This document shows positions 10,961 to 21,662 of a stretch of 64,000 nucleotides of DNA, piece after piece; positions within the stretch are counted from its first letter, which is position 1, and every line of letters begins with the position of its first letter. The position numbers and the translations under genes are program-made. Below the pieces are notes generated by a model that saw only the letters and a program-made list of their open reading frames with translations, made no database searches and was not told the origin of the DNA. Source of the stretch: Bryum argenteum (lineage: Eukaryota; Streptophyta; Bryopsida; Bryales; Bryaceae); NCBI GenBank assembly GCA_037043015.1, contig CM073330.1, forward strand, positions 11,612,512-11,676,511. The letters are read 5' to 3'.

Positions 10961-11560
10961 TAAGATTAACGGCCTTTTTTGAGCAAAGTGCGTGGTGCAT
11001 AGGCTATTTCTCCAAGACCATAGATTACATCCTATTTGTAAGTTACTAGGCAATTTAATTCATTCCAAGACTGTAGTTGATTGAAACCCTTTAAATGGAA
11101 CAGTATTGTAGGTTTTGGATCTAATTTTTCACCAATTTACCTTAATTAACTCTAAAATATAACATGTTTTTAGATGTACACAACTATTAAGTGTATGTTA
11201 TGAGGTATACACAAATATTAAATGTAAAGTACGTGTATTGAATAGAGTGTACACAACCGTTTGATGTAAAGTTTAATGTAAATTAGAGTGCTTGAAATCT
11301 TTATGGCCCCATTGAATCTCTCTCTAATGTACTCGTATTGCATATTTTACATTTTAACTCTAGAATTTTCGATACCTCTTGTGGCTTTCACTTCCAAAAT
11401 TCATAAGCGAAAGAAGATATAGTCAAAATTTATGATTTCAATTGGTTCAAACTCCTATATACTTTGCACATGTACCAGATTTGAGATATGTTTATAACCA
11501 AATTGGTACACTAAAATTTATATTTAGTGTTGGATGACAATTGGTGTAGTACCCACCATC
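10961..11560. other. AT-rich intergenic, nothing recognised
   Basis: AT-rich sequence without coding pattern. Short recurring motifs (gtacacaac(t/c)(a/g)tt...aatgtaaa) at 11170-11280 suggest a degraded minor repeat. Confidence 0.4.
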
Positions 11561-11695
11561 ATGCTCCAACACTATTAATCAACTTGTGGACAATTAGTGT
11601 ATTGGGGGGCCACCCCTTCTTAGTGGCAACCTCCCTTTTATAGTCAACTTGTAGACAATAGTGTATTGGGGGGCTACCATATCCTAATGGCAATC
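11560..11695. repeat. tandem pair of about 75-85 bp
   Basis: Two adjacent copies share tcaacttgt(g/a)gacaat(t)agtgtattggggggc, then (t)accc..(t/c)ctta(g/a)tggcaa. They lie directly beside the truncated TTAA-element copy. Confidence 0.65.
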
Positions 11696-12115
11696 TAGAT
11701 GATTTTTTTCAAAATTTGTCAAAATTTGAGATTTGAGTTTTATTAGAAAAAATAATCGCTCAAAAATTAAAAACTTATAAAGGTACCTACTCACCGTTCA
11801 CTTGTTTTCCAAATAAAATACAATAAATGTGATGCATGCTTTTCTAAATTGTTGTCTTTATACCTTCTATTAGAAAAGAAACTCGATGAAGGTTCAAAAG
11901 CAGAATTATGAGTCTTTAGAATTCAGCATGGGCATTCTCAGCCTAGTAGAGTACATGAAAAAAAAATATTAGCAAAAGGTTTGGAACAACAATCATCAAG
12001 TGTCCCTTTACACAAAATAGAGAATGCCTCTCAAACAATGCCCAAAAAATGTTATGCATCAACTTTGAATGTGATGATCTCACAATTGGTGTAGGTACAA
12101 CGATTGAAATTTGAC
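11695..12115 (+). mobile_element. truncated copy of the 927-bp TTAA element
   Basis: Collinear with about 59850-60250 of the complete element at 59479-60405: both have caaaatttg(t/c)caaaatttgag, tactcaccgttc, gatgaaggttcaaaa/catgaaggttcaaaa and atgcatcaactttgaatg/ttgcatcaactttgaatg. Neither terminal repeat is present, so it is a 5'- and 3'-truncated relic. No protein is encoded. Confidence 0.65.
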
Positions 12116-12832
12116 AAGATATTTCTAATACCGGAAGTCATAGGCCAGCTGGACGATGATCGAAGAATTATAAGAATTGTCAAAATTCTTCATCATGAAG
12201 TGGATGAAGTGCAAAGTAAATTAATCGTTCATAAACCCGTCGAAATTCATCCGCCGGCTGGCGTGGTGAATATCCTATTTTCAGCTCTTGCTTCCGCCGC
12301 ACCGTCTCTATCGTTTCGTTTTGAAACACAACCTTGCCGTTCTTACCCACTTGCACCTCGTTGCTGCTGAGGCTTGCTTGATTAAGTTGCTCATAGTCTC
12401 TACGATCTAGATCTTGTGCATCTTATCGTTTTTCATTTAAAAGGTAGAAGAACCAGTTGAGCTGAACGAGGACCTGTCTGTTTTCTTACAACCACTTTTG
12501 TATCCAGGTATCCTCTTTGCTGAATCTCTTGCTTTCTTGGTTGCAGACCTTGAAATACTGAGACCAAGGTCTAGCATGCATCCTGCTCTGCAAGCTCGTA
12601 TGTTTCTCACTGTTAAGCAGTACAATCCTAATCTTCCAATTTTGTTTCACCTTCTTGTACCTAAAGCTAAGGAGGCTCTTCATTTGCAAGTCAGTTCAGA
12701 AAATGTTGCCAGTCGCCAGGAACTCAATGGTATTCAAAGCTGTGTGACTTGTCATGGATCCTATATCCTGCTGTTCGATATTTTGCTGTTTCCAGCTTTG
12801 GTTGTATTGTCCAATCACACCATTGTATTTTA
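12104..12832 (+). other. unassigned open stretches
   Basis: Two open stretches (12104-12370 and 12498-12833) lie between the TTAA relic and the collapsed kinase locus. The second contains AESLAFLVADLEILRPRSSM and QYNPNLPILFHLLVPKAKEA. NPNLPIL recalls the NPKLPIL of the complex I B8 (NDUFA2-type) subunit, but nothing else supports this. Exon borders are unclear, and I do not call a gene. Confidence 0.25.
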
Positions 12833-12899
12833 GATTTACACCATCACAAAAACTGCTCACACTGTTGACTTTACTACAGATCTTCTTACGAAATTTGAG

Positions 12900-13775
12900 C
12901 CATTAATGTACAGCAAGGCACCTCAGCTAGTGCATGTCAGCAATCAACATCAAAAGAGGAACATCACAACAAAACTCATGTAATGGACAAGAAGAAGCGA
13001 CTAATGCACTTGATACTTTGAAACAACAGTCCAACCAAGAATAAGAACATCCACGCAACGACATATGCAAATTTGAGCTGAGAAACAGGTGACCACCTAT
13101 TGGAGCTATAGCATCATTCAAGAATCGGTATTCGTTAAACTCATGGACAGAAGAGCCAATGAAACAGCAAGATCTGAGAGCACTCTACCCCAAATCAAGT
13201 CCAGATTGAATGAACACATTGACAATGAATGTCGTTGTCTTCTACAAGATCTGTTTGAAGACCTAGCTGCTCACTTACCAAGTTTATAGGTAAGCTACTT
13301 GCCTTCATCCAGGCACCATCATTGGCACCTTCTGCGTCATGTCTATACAACATGACTTCTACAACTAATTAAGGAAGCAGCCCATGCCGTTTTCTGTCTA
13401 TGAGTTCGATGTCGCAATGTCATGACCACCGCAACATATCAACTAAGTCAGTGCTGATTATTTGGTACTTATCAGCGTGCAACTTAAGTCTTGGATCGGA
13501 ATTCTCCGATCGACTCTGATAAAGCTTCGTTACTAGTGGCGTCGTCGGTCTCTTGAGCTCACTCCATTACGCATTTGGTGGAAAGTTTATAAGTTGGGTG
13601 CCTGCAGGCGCGATCGGCAGCCGTAGACATTGCCAACGGAGCAGACATGATGCACGATGGGCAACAACCGGTCCAACATTCCCGAAATTGGGACTTACCC
13701 ATTACCAGCAACACCTTTGACAAGAAATCTCTCGGACAAATACTGGAAATGTCAGTCGGGATTTAAGTGTCTTAG
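12900..13775 (-). pseudogene. collapsed kinase-family locus (promoter joined to 3' end)
   Basis: On the minus strand the family promoter (13775-13476, similar to 8655-8345, TATA-like element at about 13585) is followed within about 130 bp by the family 3' region (13345-12927, similar to 6960-6518). The coding exons that should lie between are missing. Orientation and order match the locus at 8.6-6.5 kb, so this is best explained as a family gene that lost its body by deletion. Confidence 0.6.
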
Positions 13776-14310
13776 TTTTCTAACCAACTAAGGTGTTACT
13801 TAATTGCATGACCTGATGCCCAGCATTGTAACTTGAGGTTAGATGATTCTAAAAAAGTTGTCACTCGCTGGGCTGAAGTCTGTCCAGGTTCATGTTGTAT
13901 TGTTTACAATTAATCAATACATCAATTGCTCAAAAAGAACTTGAGGTTCAGTGTGGTAGTACGATGAGGGCAATGTACAGTACCGCCAACACGAGCGGAA
14001 GTCAGGCGCTGACGGCTCGCTAGCCGCCCTGGGATTTCATGTCACGCCGATCGCCATGAGTGCACCAGGATAATTACTATGATTACTGGTTTAATAAGTT
14101 TCATTTGTTTTTAGAAAATGTCATAGTAACTATTATCAAATGAAGAAGTACAACGCATTATGTAGCAGAATAAGATTAGTGGAAACATGCGCGTTTCCAC
14201 CAACTGAAGCTGAGCCCCACGAGAATTTCTACCAAGAGTGTCTTATTCCATCAAGTTTTAGAATAGTGGAATAAGTCAGAACAAGCTTGGATGAAACTCC
14301 ACATAATTTC
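13476..14310. repeat. left arm of large inverted repeat
   Basis: This arm, which includes the collapsed-locus promoter, matches the reverse complement of about 16675-17570. Landmarks: tacgatgagggcaatgtaca (complement near 17150), gtcacgccg(a/g)tcg, tgattactggttt, and cttattccac. Arms are diverged, about 800 bp long, and separated by about 2.4 kb. The repeat places two family promoters back to back, diverging from each other. Confidence 0.7.
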
Positions 14311-15470
14311 GGTAACGGGAGAGCTCGGAATTTATACTTTGGTAATATACATGCTTTTTCAAGAGGTATTTACTGTCCTTTAATAGGGGCACTTTGAAAA
14401 TTATAGTTAAGTCAAGGCATTTGCCTTGATTCAACCACACTTTAGGATACATCATCTATTTTAGAAAATTTAGTATACTTTTGGGGATCTCTAATTTAGT
14501 GGTCATTCTTCTTTCAAGTAGTTCAAAGCAAAGTTAGACAAAGAACCCTTTCTTGGCCAAAAGTCCGTAAAAGGTGTAGGAATATAGGTTGGAACAAAAT
14601 TACAGCAAAAAAAAGGTTAACTTTTTTTGTGCATGTTAGTTCTAGAAGTAGCTATATATGTTGGTTACTCAATTGGAAGAAAAATATTACTCATTGTGTA
14701 TATTGCATGATTTTCATGTTGCTCATATATATGTATTATGATATTTCTATTAATATTTGATGATATTCGGAGAAGCATACAACTAAGAGAAATGAATGCC
14801 GTACATGGTTTAACCCCTGAACGTCCTTCAGTTGCAAGATGACCATAACGTTTTAGTGTACAAATCAGGCTACAAAAAACTATCATTTTCACTTTGAAGT
14901 GAATATACTACCAACATGAATTTGCAAACAAAAAATGACCAACTAGAATTAGACTATAATCTAAATCCATATATAGTCTAGTTCTAGTGGATGAAGGAGA
15001 TATAGCTCCTCAAAAACCATCCATTTTTTCACTTTTTTCATTGTAGTAAGTAGTAACATCATCATTTGCAAATCCAGTATCAAACTTATCCGGATCAAAA
15101 TCTTTTGACTACGAAGTTGCCAAGATGCGTCTAAAGATCACACTAACATAAAAAAAATTCATGAAAATCAATTTGTGATCTCACATAATTGGCTTGCAAT
15201 ACTAAAACATGCCAAATGTTTGAAAATCCAAAAACATAAGTTTTCTTGACTAAAATGCATGCAATTTATTTATACTTTGCAATATGAGTTTGCAATTTAT
15301 ACGACACAAACTTGACTTAATTTGTGACCCAACGCAAATGATTTCGTGTGAAACAGAGTCCGGATAAAGAAGGTATGACTCTTCCAATTTTCTGCCCTTC
15401 ATCCATCATAATGATCATATGCTTGTGAGTACCACTAACATAATTTATATATTTTCATGAAGATGATAAA
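14311..15470. other. inverted-repeat spacer with an orphan TTAA-element end
   Basis: No gene is recognised. At 14810 TTAA is followed by CCCCTGAACGTCC, the terminal repeat of the TTAA elements elsewhere in this window, but no partner end was found. A hairpin lies at about 14940-14989 (aactagaattagactata against tatagtctagttctagt). Confidence 0.5.
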
Positions 15471-15481
15471 ATATGTATTTT

Positions 15482-15852
15482 GTTATAATGGGAGTATTCA
15501 TTGATTTGGAAAAGTACAGTTCAGTTCAAGTCGAGATGAATGTTGGATACTTCACTGAAACTGAGTGGCCAGAAAATCTTACATTTTCAAATGACCAAAT
15601 CTTACTTACATTTTGTCCAAACTGAGCGAGTGACGTGTTTTTGGACATCCAAAACAAGAGTAGATGTCCTGAAACACCTTACTTGCTCAGTTTAAACAAA
15701 ATTTGAGGAAGATATGGCCATTTGAAAATTCAGACAGTCAATTGGTTGTTTTGTTCAGACAGTTTTTCTGAAGTACCTAGTCTTTGGGTACATTTAGCTC
15801 GACTCAAGCTCAGCTTTCATGAAATTCATACTTTGAATACTCCCATTGTAAC
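15482..15852. mobile_element. MITE, family 2 (copy A), foldback type
   Basis: About 370 bp, starting GTTATAATGGGAGTATTCA and ending with its imperfect complement TGAATACTCCCATTGTAAC. Much of the interior is itself inverted (catttgaaaa/ttttcaaatg, cacttgctcagttt-like against aaactgagcgag), so the whole could fold into a hairpin. It is non-coding and shares its ends and the core gggtacatttagctcgact with copy B. Confidence 0.7.
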
Positions 15853-16674
15853 TAAACACGTGTTATAAGTGACATGGTGACATAGAAATGAGTGGAAGTT
15901 TATGCACGAATATCAACTCATACCATACAAAATCTGATCCCTTCTGTAAGGTTATTTTGAAAGGAATATATTACTCCGCAAGCCTCATTATATCTCATTA
16001 CCGATTTTGATCAACACATACGACTTAGGTTGATCTCAGTGTGTCTTATTGCATTCATTGTTGTGCACTGGAATTTCAAATGCCGATGTTCAAGATGCCT
16101 ACAAGCCGATCGATCCGGTTTTATAGAAATGAAAACTATAAATCAGTTACGTCTCACATTCAAGCTTGATTCAGAATCATGCTTCGCGTGTAAGAGCTTC
16201 TTCCTGCTTCAGTTTTCGTCGCTTGGGATCCTCAAGTTTGTTGCAGCCGACTTCAATGATCCCTTGAAAAATTGTAAAGAAAAGTCATCACGATGACTCG
16301 AAAGTACGGAGGTGAAGTTCTACGGTAGACTGCTCGGTATCAGAACCTCCCTAACAAAGGTTCTGATAGCTTCGAAGCCCAATACTCCAATTTATGGGGA
16401 TTGTTGTAAAATGTCATTCAATTTAGGAACCCTATAAGCTCAACTTTCGAAAATCATAAGAAACTGTAAGAGAGTCCAAAATTAATGAGTTTACTTGATA
16501 TTGTTTTCCACTTAGTTTCCAATTGCACAAAAATACCCACATTTGAAACTCCATCACACATTTCCATTAAACTGAAATGTGTGCTATTATTGAGCACCCG
16601 TAAGTACTATAAATCGCCAGTGGAAGAGCAAGCACTCTACTAAACAAATAATACTGAGCATTATTCTCTACATT
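15853..16674. other. spacer, nothing recognised
   Basis: An open stretch at 16030-16296 has no recognisable domain and no splice or start context supporting a gene. The short inverted motif agaacctccctaacaaaggttct is at about 16340. Confidence 0.35.
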
Positions 16675-17570
16675 AGTGAAAACATGTGGAGTTCCGCCAA
16701 GCTTTTAACACGTAATTCGTTATAATGGGAATATTCAGATTATCAAATTGAGCTTGAGTTGAGCCAAATGTACTGTGTGGGTACATTTAGCTCGACTCTA
16801 CCTAAACCCACATTTCTCAAAATCAGTGAATAATACCATTATAACGAATTACGTGTTTTTTCTGACTTATTCCACTAGGACATCGTATAATTCTTTCTTA
16901 ACACTCTTGGTTGAAATTCTCGTGATGAGCTCGGTGGTAACTTACATGATTACACCGGTGCTAGTTTTGTTCGTAAAATGTAATGTTCTTATTCATAAAA
17001 TACTTCGATTTTTACTAAATACGAAGAAAAACTATTGAAACCAGTAATCACAGCTTGTATGTGCACTCACGACGACCGGCGTGACTTGAGGTCCAGCGGC
17101 CAGCGAGCAGTTGACCTCCGCTCAAGTTGGCTGTACATTGCCCTCATCGTATTATCATACTGATCCTATAGTTACAATGCATGCCATTACTGAGATCATG
17201 CAAATAATTTATACATTGATAGGTTAAATTATGTAAACGCTGAATTACGGACTGACAATTACAGCAATTGTCCGAGGGATTCCCTGTCAAAGGTGTTGCT
17301 GGTAAATGGTAAGTCCCTTTTCTGGAATGTCGGACCGAGTTGTTGAGCATCGAGTATTGTAGGAATGTCTGCTCCCCTTGTTCCGTTGACAGTGTCTACG
17401 GCTGGCCGATCGCACCTGCAGGCACCCAACTTATATATAATCGTTTCACCCAAAGCCTGATAGAGTGAGCTAGAGAGACCGTCCGTCGTCGCTACTCGTA
17501 ACGGAGCTTTAGCAGAGTGGATCGGAGACTTCAGTTGGGAGACGTAAGCTTGGTGCATGCTGGTTTATTT
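16675..17570. repeat. right arm of large inverted repeat
   Basis: Reverse-complement partner of 13476-14310, interrupted by MITE copy B (16707-16857). It carries the promoter of the intact kinase at its distal end. Confidence 0.7.
16707..16857. mobile_element. MITE, family 2 (copy B), with an empty site in the opposite arm
   Basis: About 150 bp: AACACGTAATTCGTTATAAT at the left end, its perfect inverse ATTATAACGAATTACGTGTT at the right, and an inner inverted pair around gtacatttagctcgact. It sits inside the right arm of the large inverted repeat. The left arm reads straight through at the equivalent point (ccaagcttgttctgac on the complement), so the left arm is the empty site and the ends are well defined, with flanking T-runs as the likely target duplication. 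Confidence 0.8.
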
Positions 17571-17702
17571 CCAGGCTCTTGCGATCCGTCGATCAAGCCA
17601 GGGGTACCCGATCTCGGTTCTCTGGAACTATAACCTCGGTGCCGCCCCTTCAAGTACGTTCAACCGGGCGAATCCGTGGTGGATTCTTCCTCAACCAGGC
17701 TA
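17230..17702 (+). promoter_or_regulatory. promoter and leader of the intact kinase
   Basis: The plus-strand counterpart of the family promoter blocks at 8345-8655 and 13476-13775. A clear TATA element (TTATATATAA, 17431-17440) lies about 260 bp before the ATG. Where the paralogue begins (CCATGGCTAACCGATCTCGG), this copy reads ccaggggtacccgatctcgg, so the ancestral start codon has been lost and translation presumably moved to the ATG at 17703. Confidence 0.55.
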
Positions 17703-20528
17703 ATGGAATTCGAAGACGACTATGAAGATCGAAGAGGAGGTCGAAGAGGAGGTCGAAGAGGAGTCGAAGTGGAGGGCGAAGTGGTGGTGAATAGAATCAG
17801 CATCTACGGAAGCCCTCGTCGCAATTACCTACGGCAAGCTTCGGCTGAGCAGCGGTGGGCAAGATCGTCCGGGATGGAGGTGCGTCACCACTTCTTTTTC
17901 TTATACATTTGTTGCTGAGAAGTATCATTATTTACGTTACAACGCTTTTCCACATGATTTCCCTCGCTAGTAGACATGAGAATCATTTCTAGCTCAAGGC
18001 CAGAGATGAGCATGTTCTGATTCTAGAAAACGATTCGGTGTACTCCCTGTGAAAGTCGTACGTTTCTTAACCACCCCACTCGTCAAGGATATGATAGACA
18101 GTCACCTCTGTGGCTCCTTTGGAAGCCTTCTTCCCATCCCACGTGATGTGAGCATCTTTAATCGAATGATGTTAATGATGAGCTTTCTTCATATCCACCT
18201 AATGTTGTAAGTTGCATCATGTTGCAGGATCACCACCACTACTTTTTGATCGTGGAGGTGAGTCGGGTTCAGCATCCCACACGTGGAGAGCTCTCAGGTT
18301 TCTCCATCAGAGCAGAGATATCCGAGTGTGAGCCTGAGCGAAAATTTGCAGAAATAACGGTGAATCGTTTGTCGTATTCAGATGTGGGGACGGCTACCGA
18401 GGAGTACTACGACAAAGAATTTGACTCGCCGATTGAACTCAAGAAACTGATCGATATTCTCAAAGCACATAATCCTAAATACGATGTTGTGCGGGACAAG
18501 TGCTGGACGTATGCAGATTATACTTTTAAGGCATTGCAGGACACCCTACGACCAAGGACATCGTCAATGGAACTGCAAGAACGGCAGGGCCAATCTCAAC
18601 CACTTGCTGGCAAGGTGCTTGGCGTTTCCTTAGGATTCCTTGTAATTCTCGGAATTGATGCGATCCGGGGGTGGATGTCCAAACAAGATGGAAAAGATAG
18701 AGAGGAAGAAAACAACGGTGCAACGGTACAACGGTACACTAATACAAGGGAGCAACGGCAGGGTGAATCTCAATTACCTGCTAACGAGAGGTCAAGTGTC
18801 CCTCCTGTCATGCCCATAGACAGGATGTCCAGACAAGATGGAAACGATGGAGTGGAAGAAAACGAGGTGCAACGGCAGGGTGAATCTCAATTGCCTGCTA
18901 ACAAGAGGTCAAGCGCTCCTCCTGTCATGCTCATTGACACAGTGAACCAGGCAGGCATGGTAGCCACCAGTGTTGAGGCAGATGGAGTGCTTAAACATGA
19001 CGCCAATCTCGCGACATCAGGTTTGATGACGGTTGTGGCCTTCATTATGCGACTCATAGAGTCAATCTGGCGTTTCTTTGTAACACTTACTTCGGGTAGC
19101 AACAAACTCGAGACTGGGATTCAGATCAACGTGGAGCTTTGCAAGCGCTTACAATCGAAAATTCAGAGCAGTCGGAGACTTATCGAACGCGAATGCCAAG
19201 GTGTTGAAGGGAGAGATAATCAGGCGAAGATTGTGCTTCATGAGTTGAAGAGGGCAATAAAGCGTGGCGAGGATCTACTGTGCCAGTGCAAGTGCGAGGG
19301 GAAGAAATCATGGCTTTACTCTGCTCTCACCCTGATGAACATCAAGGAAGACTTTCTCGATATAGAGTTTGACCTTGGATGGTGGTCGGCTCTGTTTAAG
19401 GTAAAGTGTCTTGAAGACTTCGGACCTAAGTTGGATTTCAGATTGGACACATTCTATGATGAGCTCATTGAGCTGTACAATGGAAGTGAAGGTTTGTCTG
19501 ACGCAGCTGCGGTGGACGCTGAATCATTGGAGGTTAAGCTTAGGGATGAAATGAACAAGCATGCCGAAGGAACAGAGCAACACCTTCTTGCTGTTTACCT
19601 ATCGACTCGTCTCAAACATGCCCAAGGCAAATGTGACTTTCCAGCAGAGAACATCTTAGACAAGTATTTTCAAAAAGCTGTTAAAACCAAGAAGTACTTG
19701 GGTGGTGGTGCAAATGGTATAGTTTTTTCGGCAATGTGGTTGAGTCCACACAAGTGGGCAATGAAGATCCTCCCTACTGTAAACGTAAGAGTGCCAGAAG
19801 CAACATTTCTGCAATCTTGCAATCATCCCAACATTGTTCGGCACATATGGTCATGGCAACAAGAATCGGATATGGGAAAGAGAGTTATGCATATTTTGAT
19901 GGAAGGTATGCCTATGGACCTTGATACATTGATAGCTCGCAAAAGAGAGCTCATTCGGAATGGGCCTCCTTTCGAATTTTCAGTGGCGATTGACCTCATG
20001 CTTCAGATTGCGAAGGCTGTACGATACCTTCATGGAGATGAGGTACACATTGCTGGCCAAAGGACCAGGATAACTCATAGAGATCTGAAACCTAAGAATA
20101 TACTTGTCGAGGAGGATAATGAAGGCAATTTGAAACTGAAGTTGGCAGACCTTGGGATATCTAAAGTGTACCATGACACTGAGACCTTGACACCACAAAC
20201 TAAATGTGGCACCAATGTGTACACCGCACCAGAAGTTTGGCTATGTGAGGAGGACAGAGACAAGTACAAGTTTCCTTGGAAGGCAGATGTTTGGAGTTTT
20301 GCAATGACATGCTCAGAAATTTTGACCGGTGATCCTCCTTTCTCAAATTTTGAGAAAAAAGATCTTCATCTGAGGATCAAACAGGAAAAAATTCGGCCAA
20401 GGTTGCCGGATGAACTTGATGAATACCTTCGAGAGTTATTTGAGGATTGTTGGCACTTGGATCCAAGGGAACGACCAAATTTCAAGAGGATTTGCAGAAG
20501 TTTATACGGAATTAGGTATTTCCATTAA
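17703..20528 (+). CDS. membrane-linked serine/threonine-type protein kinase with N-terminal family domain
   Basis: Exon 1 17703-17879 (59 codons, RRGGRRGGRRG basic repeat) and exon 2 18228-20528 join in phase to about 825 aa. Order: family domain (HHHYFLIVEVSRVQ to FKALQDTLRP); hydrophobic helix (VLGVSLGFLVILGIDAI); a linker with two copies of a QRQGESQLPAN unit; a second hydrophobic stretch (TVVAFIMRLIESIWRFFV); an all-helical region (LCKRLQSKIQ to FKVKCLEDF) resembling helical bundles found before kinase domains in plant MLKL-type proteins; then a complete kinase domain. Kinase residues seen: GGGANGIVF loop, Lys of WAMKI (about 572), HRDLKPKN (Asp about 678), ADLGISK (DLG for DFG, Asp about 700), TAPEVW. 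It should be catalytically able. Substrate and pathway are unknown. Relatives or relics lie at 7.3-8.3, 10.8 and 12.9-13.8 kb. Confidence 0.85.
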
Positions 20529-21662
20529 ATGGGCGTGGTGCATGCTTGACAACAATGCAAAGTACAAGGTACTCTTTCTTCACTTGATAAGTACTTTTAT
20601 TACAAGGACTAACTATTAAGAGGTCATTTATGTTTCCAAGTGCTTTATGTTTGATGCTCTGTACATGTGATGTAATTGAGTTAAATGCTCTACAATTTTA
20701 TCTGTGATGCAATGGAGACGAACGCTTTACAAGTTTACATGGTGTACTCGCAGGAGTGTCCTTGTCAAGCATTTGACCATTTGATCGTGATGGAAAGATG
20801 CTGGAGACTGGAAGTGGAAGTGGCTTCTTTCTTGTTCCTGAGGAAGATTGGGTGGTGACGTTTAACGCTTTCAGGGGGTATTTGTATTTGAGTGTTCAGT
20901 TGGGAGGGCTAGAATTCTCTCTTCTGGTATTATTTGTTACTTAGCTTAGCTTTACAAGTTGTGTGCTGGTGACTGCTTTTAAGTCCCTGCTATTGCTGGA
21001 GATCATGACAAATTTTGACCTGAGCTTCATTCGAGCATCATTCCTTGAATGGATTCTCCCTGCAATGATTTTCACTGATTTCGGTTTGAGCATCGATGGT
21101 TATCTGCTACTGGTGTAAAGAATCTAAGTTATGCAGGATCTGATTCATACCACTGTTTTGTGCATGACAATACTTTCTTACTGAAATCAGAAATGTATGA
21201 GCTTTTTCGGTGCTTTTCTGTATGCACAGTCGACCTTGCCATTTTTCCCGATTCCACCAGTTCCCAAGGTATATGGCGATATGTCAATCTGCTGGTCAAC
21301 GAAATGTAGACTGCTGTCGAATATCTCGAAGTGCACATCCTTTAAATAATCTTGCTGTAATCTTAAATGAATAAGATGTGAAGCAGTTGAAGAAGTGGTT
21401 TAGTGTAAGTCAGACTGTTCCGAGTCGATGGTGAAAAGTCTTCGCCTAGGTTCAAAATCCAACTTCAGTGGGAGCTACAATCGAATCACATGAGTTTTTG
21501 AACCTAGGTCTAGAAATCGAAGACAATGTGAGTCCCACTCAGTATACACTTAATAGAGTTTCAGAGAAGGAAGATCGAAGTAGTCAGTGTGCCGATATCC
21601 ATCAAATTGTACAAGCTCAAACTATGACTCTCCGCAAGCTAGAATGATTATGAACGTGCATG
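20529..21662. other. convergent intergenic region between kinase and CLASP
   Basis: Holds the presumed 3' untranslated regions of two converging genes. An inverted repeat at about 21440-21526 (cttcgcctaggttcaaaa against ttttgaacctaggtctagaaatcgaag) could form a hairpin beyond the CLASP stop. No other gene recognised. Confidence 0.5.

Noticed and set aside
12498-12833. Complex I B8 (NDUFA2-type) subunit
   Set aside because: Only a short NPNLPIL-like match; flanking residues and exon structure do not fit.
21440-21526. tRNA-like inverted repeat with GGTTCAAAATCC
   Set aside because: No acceptor stem, D arm or anticodon arm can be drawn; it is a simple inverted repeat.
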